DNA of 13,665 nucleotides from assembly GCA_900320925.1 (NCBI GenBank), contig ONUD01000242.1, forward strand, positions 1-13,665. The letters are read 5' to 3'. Numbering within the stretch: the stretch's first letter is position 1; every line of letters starts with the position of its first letter. The stretch comes from an uncultured Eubacteriales bacterium. Its GTDB lineage: Bacteria > Bacillota > Clostridia > Oscillospirales > Acutalibacteraceae. The translations under genes were made by a program, and so were the position numbers. Below are positions 5,593 to 11,366 of this stretch, piece by piece. The notes under the pieces were generated by a model that saw only the letters and a program-made list of their open reading frames with translations, did not search any database and had not been told where the DNA came from.

Positions 5593-8265
5593 ATGAAAAA
5601 ACATTGGCTCAAAAAAACATTGGGTCTTTCATTGACGGCTGCAATGGCAGTGACAGCCTTTTCTGGTGTCGGGGCAGTCGTGATGAATGCCAATGCGGCG
5701 GAGGAAGATTACGGTCTGATGGACAATATCCAGGACGGTACGATCCTCCACTGCTTCGACTGGAAGTATTCCGACATTATCAGCGAACTGGATAATATCC
5801 GCAAAGCAGGCTTTACTACCATTCAGACCTCTCCCGCACAGCCCTCTGAGGGTGTGGGGGCATGGTACTGGCTCTATCAGCCTACCGGCTTCTCTGTCGG
5901 GCCGAATGAACTCGGCACTCGTGAGGAATTGGCAGAGCTTTGCGAAAAAGCACACGCTTACGGCATGAAAGTGGTTGTGGATGTGGTCGCTAACCATCTC
6001 GCCGGCAACCATGACAGCATTCAGGAGGATCTCCAGCCGGAACAGTACTGGCATACCGAAGGGAAAATTACCAGCTACAACAACCGCTATATGGTGACGC
6101 ACGGCAAAATCGGCATGGATGACCTGAATTCCGAAGATGCCTATGTTCAGCAGGTCGCTGCCAATTACGTGCAGGAGCTGAAAGCTTTAGGGGTAGACGG
6201 TCTGCGTTGGGACGCTGCCAAGCACATTGGTCTGCCGAGCGAGGATTGTAACTTCTGGAGTGCCGTGACAGCCTATGGTCTTTACAACTACGGCGAGATC
6301 CTCAAAGGGCCGATTGACAACGGCGGCAATGCACTGATGAAAGAATATACCGACTATATGTCCGTGACCGACAGCAGCTATGGCAGTGAGCTGGTATCCG
6401 CTTTCAAAAGGGGCAAGGCTCCTACGGTTGACGGCAACTGGAGCAATAAGGGAATCGCCAAGGACAAGCTTGTTTACTGGGGCGAAAGTCATGATACCTA
6501 TTCCAACGAAGAGGGCAAGGATACCAACAATGTGGAACAGAATATCATTGACCGTGCTTATGCGGTTGCTGCCGCACAGAATGATGCTTCTGCCCTTTAT
6601 CTGTCTCGCCCCTTTGCAACAGCAAGAGGCAGTATCCGTATCGGTGTCAAGGGCAGTACTCACTTTATGAGTCCTGAAATTGCAGCCGTTAACCATTTCC
6701 ACAATGCCATGGCAGGCAAAGCAGATGCTTATGGTGTTTCGGAGAACTGTGCCGTTGTCACCCGTGAAAACGGCGGTGCCGTGATTGTCTGCGGCAGCGG
6801 CAGCGGGGCAGTATCCGTGGAGAATGTCAGCGGCTATGTTCCCGCAGGTACTTACAAAGACGAAGTGACGGGCAACACCTTTACCGTCACCGATTCCACC
6901 ATTACAGGTACCGTCGGCGAAAGCGGTATTGCCGTTGTCTACAACTCCGCTTTCTCCAGCAAGGTCTATGCAGAACCTGACAGTGATACCAGCTTTACAG
7001 ACTCCATGAAAGTGACCGTCCATGCGATTGATATGGCTAACTGCCAATTCAGTGTCACCGATGGCGAGCATACATGGGGCGGTACGTTTGAAGATGGCGA
7101 TGAAATCACGATCGGCAAAGCATACAATGGCATTGGTGCTGATTTGAATGACAATTCCGCCGTGACCTTTACTCTTTCGGGTACGGGCAACAACGGCAAG
7201 GACGTGTCCGTTACCTATACCTACTACAAGCTGGCTTCCAGACAGTTCCCCGCCGTACAGGACGGTACCGTTGTCTATGACAATACCGGCACGAACTGGA
7301 CAGATGTCAACATCTATGTGTATGATGAGAGCGGTGCAGAAACGATTACGAACGCTCAGTGGCCGGGTGTCAAGATGACAAAGGAAGCCGACAACTACTT
7401 TACCTATCAGCTCCCCGAACAGTTTGCTTCTTGCAGCCATATTATGGTCATCTTCAACAACAACGGCAAGGATCAGATTCCCGGTGCCATGCAGGCAGGT
7501 CTGACCATGGCTTACACCGGCAGAAAACTGTATGACGGTACCAAATGGGTAGACCTCGGCAGTGAAACACCGGTGGAAGAATCCTCTCATGAAGAGCCTG
7601 TTGTGAATGCCAAATACGGCATTGTCGGCAGTATGACCAAATGGGAAGTCGGCAAAGACATTCCGATGTATGAAACAGAAAGCGGCATTTATGTCGGCAA
7701 AACAGAAGTGCTTCCGGCAGGTGTGTATGAGTTCAAGGTGCGTGCCTTCAACGATGGCGACTGGAAAGAAAGCTATGGTGTATATGAAGCAGACCACGAC
7801 CGTACCAATAACAGCCAGATCAATCTGACAGCTGAACTGACCGAGGACGGCGTGATTTATGTCAAGCTCGATACCACAGGCGAAGATCCCATTGTCTGGG
7901 GCGTGAGCTATGCCACGACAACGGACGACAGCGGTGAGCCTGAATGGAGCTTCACGGGCAAGCCTGAGGAAGAACAACCCTCCAAAGATGAATCCTCCAA
8001 GGACGAACCGTCCAAAGAAGAGTCCTCCAAGGAAGAATCTTCAAAGGAACAAACGTCCAAAGAAGAATCCTCTAAAGACCAACCCTCCAAGACTTCTCAG
8101 CCCGACAACAGCCAGAGCAGTGTCAATACCGATACGAACAACAATTCCAACGGTGCTACGGTACATACCGGCGACTATACCCCGTGGATGATGGCAGCTT
8201 TGCTGATGGCAGGCATCCTCTCGGCAGGCATTGTGTTTATCACAGGCAAAAAGAAAGCAGAGTAA
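5593..8265 (+). CDS. Secreted multimodular alpha-amylase (GH13, AmyE-like) with starch-binding modules and C-terminal membrane anchor
   Basis: Extracellular endo-acting starch hydrolase, 890 residues from ATG 5593 (AGGAG at 5578-5582; the frame is open to a TTG at 5485 but the promoter lies inside that extension). Signal peptide about 1-35, ending ANA. The GH13 catalytic domain (about 45-480) aligns by eye with Bacillus subtilis AmyE: DVVANH (130-135), GLRWDAAKH with nucleophile D207, YGEIL with acid/base E235, and ESHD with D301, so all three catalytic carboxylates are present. A beta-rich AmyE-like region follows. A CBM26-like module lies at about 555-655 (TNWTDVNIYVYD, AQWPG, IMVIFNNNGKDQIPG). 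A second probable starch-binding module lies at about 675-775 (YGIVGSMTKW, LPAGVYEFKVRA). Next come a repetitive SKDESSKEE linker, then VHTGDYTP, a hydrophobic helix (865-884) and GKKKAE. That tail has sorting-signal layout but no LPxTG. The enzyme is probably cell-attached. Confidence 0.93.
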   Translation: MKKHWLKKTLGLSLTAAMAVTAFSGVGAVVMNANAAEEDYGLMDNIQDGTILHCFDWKYSDIISELDNIRKAGFTTIQTSPAQPSEGVGAWYWLYQPTGFSVGPNELGTREELAELCEKAHAYGMKVVVDVVANHLAGNHDSIQEDLQPEQYWHTEGKITSYNNRYMVTHGKIGMDDLNSEDAYVQQVAANYVQELKALGVDGLRWDAAKHIGLPSEDCNFWSAVTAYGLYNYGEILKGPIDNGGNALMKEYTDYMSVTDSSYGSELVSAFKRGKAPTVDGNWSNKGIAKDKLVYWGESHDTYSNEEGKDTNNVEQNIIDRAYAVAAAQNDASALYLSRPFATARGSIRIGVKGSTHFMSPEIAAVNHFHNAMAGKADAYGVSENCAVVTRENGGAVIVCGSGSGAVSVENVSGYVPAGTYKDEVTGNTFTVTDSTITGTVGESGIAVVYNSAFSSKVYAEPDSDTSFTDSMKVTVHAIDMANCQFSVTDGEHTWGGTFEDGDEITIGKAYNGIGADLNDNSAVTFTLSGTGNNGKDVSVTYTYYKLASRQFPAVQDGTVVYDNTGTNWTDVNIYVYDESGAETITNAQWPGVKMTKEADNYFTYQLPEQFASCSHIMVIFNNNGKDQIPGAMQAGLTMAYTGRKLYDGTKWVDLGSETPVEESSHEEPVVNAKYGIVGSMTKWEVGKDIPMYETESGIYVGKTEVLPAGVYEFKVRAFNDGDWKESYGVYEADHDRTNNSQINLTAELTEDGVIYVKLDTTGEDPIVWGVSYATTTDDSGEPEWSFTGKPEEEQPSKDESSKDEPSKEESSKEESSKEQTSKEESSKDQPSKTSQPDNSQSSVNTDTNNNSNGATVHTGDYTPWMMAALLMAGILSAGIVFITGKKKAE
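7975..8100 (+). repeat. Low-complexity Ser/Lys/Glu linker repeat in the amylase
   Basis: Codons for SKDE, SKEE, SKEQ and SKDQ units recur about ten times as a degenerate TCCAAAGAAGAA-like DNA repeat. It forms the spacer between the last carbohydrate-binding module and the membrane anchor. The length could differ between strains. Confidence 0.8.
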
Positions 8266-8275
8266 TTAAAGTAAT

Positions 8276-8303
8276 CGGCGTCAGGACTAAACTCTTGACG
8301 TCG
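8276..8303 (+). terminator. Hairpin after the amylase gene, possible terminator
   Basis: CGGCGTCAGGA (8276-8286) pairs with TCTTGACGTCG (8293-8303) over 11 positions, two of them G-U in RNA, with a 6-nt loop. It starts 10 bp after the amylase stop. The following bases (ATTGCATATC) are not a proper T-tract, so termination strength is doubtful. The left arm shares GCGTCAGGA with the hairpin at 8818-8846. Confidence 0.5.
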
Positions 8304-8530
8304 ATTGCATATCTATTAACTATAAATGAGCAAAATAAAGCATTGTGAAAATGCAACCATTCATTTTCCCGATGAAAGATATGACAATGGATACTGCCTT
8401 GCCGCCACGCTCCCTCCGTCAAAAGCTAGACAACTTCCTGTTATTCAATCAATTCATTGCATGAAGAAAAATATGGCATTTCGAAAGATAGTTTACCAGC
8501 TTTTGCCACCTCCCTCACGGAGGGAGGCTT
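8276..8530 (-). repeat. Dispersed structured repeat, inverted copy (left half of the head-to-head pair)
   Basis: Read on the minus strand it has a 19-bp GA-rich hairpin (8527-8509), an 8-bp stem CAAAAGCT/AGCTTTTG (8420-8427 with 8498-8505) around a 70-nt loop, the 22-bp GA-rich core beginning GACGGAGGGAGCGTGGCGG (8420-8399), a tail with CATCGGG..., and AACTATAAATGAGCAAAA near 8320-8336. Core and tail match the direct copy at 8582-8846. Together with that copy it fills the 584-bp gap between the convergent amylase and EAL genes. No protein-coding capacity is credible here: the only open frame (MTEGAWRQG...) is the translated core. Confidence 0.8.
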
Positions 8531-8611
8531 GCATTACTTTATCGTTTGCCAAAACTTCTGCCAAAGTGGTAAGCAGTGGATAAGCCTCCCTCCGTGAGGG
8601 AGGTGGCAAAA
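8501..8611. repeat. Perfect 30-bp inverted repeat with 51-bp spacer, each arm itself a hairpin
   Basis: 8501-8530 is the exact reverse complement of 8582-8611, separated by 8531-8581. Each arm contains an 8-bp perfect hairpin with a 3-nt loop: CCTCCCTC-ACG-GAGGGAGG (8509-8527) and CCTCCCTC-CGT-GAGGGAGG (8585-8603). DNA cruciform or strong RNA stem formation is plausible. It marks the junction where two oppositely oriented repeat elements meet. Confidence 0.9.
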
Positions 8612-8846
8612 ACCGTATAAATCAAGTCATAAAAGCAAGTAATCTTGAAAATAGAGAAAAAGTATCTCATATAATCAAGTTACAGCGGTTTTTGACGGAG
8701 GGAGCGTGGCGGCAATGGAGTTTCCTGTTGTAATGTCAAACATCGGGCAAACGTATCCATTTGTACAGTTTTCAGATTTGCTCATTTATAGTTCAAAGCT
8801 GAAATGCAAAATAGAATCAGCGTCAGGAGTTGATATCCTGACGCTG
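8582..8846 (+). repeat. Dispersed structured repeat, direct copy (right half of the head-to-head pair)
   Basis: Order on the plus strand: GA-rich hairpin (8585-8603); stem CAAAAACCG (8607-8615) with CGGTTTTTG (8686-8694) around a 70-nt loop; core (8694-8715); tail with CATCGGGCAAACGTATCC (8742-8759) and GCTCATTTATAG; and the hairpin 8818-8846 at its outer end. The loop and flanks align well with the copy at the right window edge (GTATCTCAT..AATCAAGT.ACAGCGG in both). The sequence between the two genes is fully accounted for by the two repeat copies. Confidence 0.85.
8818..8846 (-). terminator. Terminator of the GGDEF-EAL gene, possibly bidirectional
   Basis: A perfect 11-bp stem CAGCGTCAGGA/TCCTGACGCTG with a 7-nt loop begins 3 bp after the stop of the minus-strand gene. 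On the minus strand it is followed by ATTCTATTTT, on the plus strand by GTTTTATTT, so it could stop transcripts from either side. Confidence 0.75.
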
Positions 8847-8849
8847 GTT

Positions 8850-11303
8850 TTATTTGTTGTATTTTTCGACAACCGTGACAAAAGCACCGATATCTGCGGA
8901 AAAGCTGTAGGACAGACAAACTAACTGGGCAGAGACTTTCCAGCCGTTTTCGATATCATTGGTGATGATTTCACTGCTGTGTGTCACAAGGCACTTGATG
9001 GCGGCACGGGCAAATTCTCTGGAGGGCTGACGCTCCCATTCCGTATATTCCCCGTCCGTGCAATATTCCTGCAAACCGAGTACGGCAAGGAACTGTTTAT
9101 AAAGGGGGTTGGCTTTCAGGATACGGAACCTGCCCTGACGGTACTCAATGATGGCGGAGGGAATGCCCAGCATCTGGTGTTTCAGATGGATACGGTACTC
9201 CGTTATCAGGGAGTTGTCCAGCCGCACCATGCCAATCTTGTCATAGTACTCCGATATTCTGAAATCATCATAAGTCAGTCCTGTTTTGGAGGAGGGATCC
9301 ATGAAATGTTCACAGGGCATGGGTCTGCTGAACAGATACCCCTGTGCTTTTTCACAGCCGATGTCCCGCAGAAAATGCAGTTGGTCTTTGGTCTGCACCC
9401 CCTCTGTCAGTGTATGCATTCCCTGCTTTAACAGCATGGTGATAATATCGGGCAGGATGGAACGGTTTTTTCCTTTGGGGCTGAAATTCATCATGAAGTT
9501 CATGTCCAGCTTGACAAGGTCGAAGGTGAATTCATGCAGGGTATTCAGCGAAGAAAACTCACTGCCGAAATCATCCATCCATACATCAAAGCCGGCAGTA
9601 CGGAAGCGGTCAATCTGACTTTTCAGGAATTGGCGGTTATGGATAAAGGCACTTTCCGTAATTTCTATCGTGAGCAGTTTATGGGGGATACGGTAGCTGT
9701 CCACAATCCGCAGCACCTCATCCACCATGTCAAACATCTCAAAGTCGATACGGGACAGATTGACCGATACAGGCACTAACGGCAGATTTTCACTTCGCTG
9801 TCTGTCGAGGTTTTCGCAGATTTTCTGTATCATATAGAAGTCCAGCTTATGAATCAGCCGGTGTTCCTCCAGCACGGCAATAAACTGAGCCGGCTGCAAG
9901 CGTCCCTTTTCGGGATCGAACCAGCGGGAGAGTGCTTCCATATCGCAGATATGCCCGTTCAGGGTACGGGCGATAGGATGGTAGTATACTTTAATGTACT
10001 CCTTTTCGAGTGCTTCCTCAAAGCGGTTGAGGATATGCCTTCTCTGGTGGTAGTTGGCCAGAATATTGTGTTCAAAGATTTTGTATCGGCTGGAGTAGTC
10101 GCCTTTCAGGCTTTTACACGCCAGTCTTGCACGGTCACAGATAGCGGCTGTATCAAGGGACTGTCCGTTGTCGATATAGATTCCGGCACAGATTTGCACA
10201 GGGATCCCGCTTGGATTATTGAACACCTGTTGATACACTTGTTCAATTCGCTGTTCCATCCCTGTTTTGTCGGTCAGCACCGCAAAGTGATCCTCTGCCA
10301 GACGGACGACCGGACAGCCGGCAAATACATTTCGCAATGTATAGGCCGTTCCTTTGAGGATACCGTTGCCCTGTTCAAAGCTGTATTTTTCATTGATCGC
10401 TTTCATGTCACGGATATCAAAGTAGATCAGTGCAGGAGTCATGCCGTCAGAACGCATTTTTTTGACGGTAGGCTGCATGATGAGCCGCAGGGCGTCCATG
10501 TTCGGCAGTCCTGTGAGCATATCATAATAGGAATTGACTTCCATCCTGACCAGAGAAGTCACATCCGCACCGCTGATAAAATACTGCTTATCCTCTCGGT
10601 TCACGATTTCAAGGTGGATACTTTTGATGCTGTCATCGGCAAAGCGGTTGATAATGGTGGCAGAGGAATCCTTGCCGCACTTTCCCTCGATAAACTCAAA
10701 CAGTGCTTTGGGGCAGTCCAATTCTTCCCCCAGTGCGGCGGAGAACATTGTCAGCAGGGGGACAAGAGAGACTTTTTTATAATTTTTGGCAGACAGCGTA
10801 TTGAGAAAATACACCATTTCGGCATTGCCGTCAATGCGTGCCACGAACTCCGACATTTTGGCGGAAGCTTCCAGCATATTTTCGTATATGACACGATCTG
10901 TGACATTTTCTGCCTGCAATTTCAAAAAAATGTCCCCGTTCGGTGAACGCATGACAGCAGGCGTAATTTTGATACAGATCTGTCCTGCTTCCGAAACGAA
11001 TGTAAAAATATGTGCCGGAGGAATCACGCCGTTCTTAAAATTTCGGAGGAGACTTTCCGGAGAAAGCCTGACAAAGTAGTCTGTATCCTCTTTTTCATAC
11101 AGCCATCCCAGATTCAGGTTATAGTAGTCCCGATAGCCGAAATGGTCTCCCAGGACATCGGCCAGATATCCCAGACCGCTGTCGGAAACCAATGTATCCT
11201 TACTGATGTTCCACAAGGAATAGCCCTTGTAGGAAAATGTAGCAAACGGCAGTTCATTAGCGTCCCCTTTCAGAAATTCTTGAAACTCCACTGCTTTTTT
11301 CAC
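8850..11303 (-). CDS. GGDEF-EAL protein, predicted c-di-GMP phosphodiesterase with degenerate GGDEF site
   Basis: An 817-residue soluble signalling protein with no membrane segment or signal peptide. Residues 1-250 are an N-terminal sensory region with PAS-like character. A GGDEF-type domain spans about 255-415 (YDMLTGLPNMD near 261), but the active site reads RLAEDHF (A336-E337-D338-H339-F340) instead of GGDEF, so cyclase activity is unlikely. The EAL domain spans about 420-670 with EAL at 456-458, N515 (SVNLS), E547 (EITES), D577-D578 (DDFG), K598 (VKLD), E634 (TEGV) and Q654 (QGYLFSRP), all the residues expected for c-di-GMP hydrolysis. Loop 6 reads DDFGSEFSSL, with Glu where Gly is usual. 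Residues about 672-817 look like another PAS-type region (IPSAIIEYRQGRFRILKAN). Start GTG 11303 has only a weak ribosome site. Its own promoter lies in the end of the SulP gene, and a hairpin terminator follows the stop. Confidence 0.92.
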   Translation of the reverse strand: MKKAVEFQEFLKGDANELPFATFSYKGYSLWNISKDTLVSDSGLGYLADVLGDHFGYRDYYNLNLGWLYEKEDTDYFVRLSPESLLRNFKNGVIPPAHIFTFVSEAGQICIKITPAVMRSPNGDIFLKLQAENVTDRVIYENMLEASAKMSEFVARIDGNAEMVYFLNTLSAKNYKKVSLVPLLTMFSAALGEELDCPKALFEFIEGKCGKDSSATIINRFADDSIKSIHLEIVNREDKQYFISGADVTSLVRMEVNSYYDMLTGLPNMDALRLIMQPTVKKMRSDGMTPALIYFDIRDMKAINEKYSFEQGNGILKGTAYTLRNVFAGCPVVRLAEDHFAVLTDKTGMEQRIEQVYQQVFNNPSGIPVQICAGIYIDNGQSLDTAAICDRARLACKSLKGDYSSRYKIFEHNILANYHQRRHILNRFEEALEKEYIKVYYHPIARTLNGHICDMEALSRWFDPEKGRLQPAQFIAVLEEHRLIHKLDFYMIQKICENLDRQRSENLPLVPVSVNLSRIDFEMFDMVDEVLRIVDSYRIPHKLLTIEITESAFIHNRQFLKSQIDRFRTAGFDVWMDDFGSEFSSLNTLHEFTFDLVKLDMNFMMNFSPKGKNRSILPDIITMLLKQGMHTLTEGVQTKDQLHFLRDIGCEKAQGYLFSRPMPCEHFMDPSSKTGLTYDDFRISEYYDKIGMVRLDNSLITEYRIHLKHQMLGIPSAIIEYRQGRFRILKANPLYKQFLAVLGLQEYCTDGEYTEWERQPSREFARAAIKCLVTHSSEIITNDIENGWKVSAQLVCLSYSFSADIGAFVTVVEKYNK

Positions 11304-11321
11304 CCCACATCCGTTACCAAA

Positions 11322-11342
11322 ATCATTTTATAAGAAAATGAT
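11322..11342 (-). promoter_or_regulatory. AT-only inverted repeat over the EAL gene start site
   Basis: ATCATTTT (11322-11329) and AAAATGAT (11335-11342) are perfect inverted arms around ATAAG. It overlaps the -10 hexamer and predicted start site of the EAL gene promoter. It could be an operator for a dimeric regulator or a weak hairpin after the SulP gene; the stem is almost all A/T, which argues against strong termination. Confidence 0.45.
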
Positions 11343-11366
11343 ACTATTTTTATGGTGCTTTGTCAA
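11338..11366 (-). promoter_or_regulatory. Promoter of the GGDEF-EAL gene inside the end of the SulP gene
   Basis: On the minus strand a consensus TTGACA (11366-11361), a 17-bp spacer and TATCAT (11343-11338, five of six to TATAAT). The -35 box lies in the last codons of the SulP transporter gene, whose stop is at 11352-11350. The leader to GTG 11303 is about 28 nt. Confidence 0.7.

Noticed and set aside
6187..7977. A 596-residue open frame on the minus strand opposite the amylase gene
   Set aside because: The plus-strand frame has complete GH13 catalytic motifs, signal peptide and promoter. The antisense frame shows no recognisable domain, being Cys/His/Ile-rich as expected for a complementary shadow of codon-biased DNA.
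8240..8422. Small minus-strand ORF starting MTEGAWRQG
   Set aside because: It is the translated core of the dispersed repeat running into the end of the amylase gene; no ribosome site, and the peptide recurs in front of SulP for the same reason.
8501..8611. Short CRISPR-like array formed by GA-rich repeated blocks
   Set aside because: Only two arms exist, they are inverted rather than direct, and the single 51-bp spacer and absence of cas genes do not fit a CRISPR array.
8276..8846. Insertion sequence with terminal inverted repeats
   Set aside because: No transposase frame lies between the inverted repeats and the interior is itself repeat sequence; a non-autonomous element remains possible and is reported as a finding instead.
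9849..10946. A 365-residue plus-strand open frame over the EAL gene
   Set aside because: It is antisense to clear GGDEF/EAL motifs, with no ribosome site or recognisable motif.
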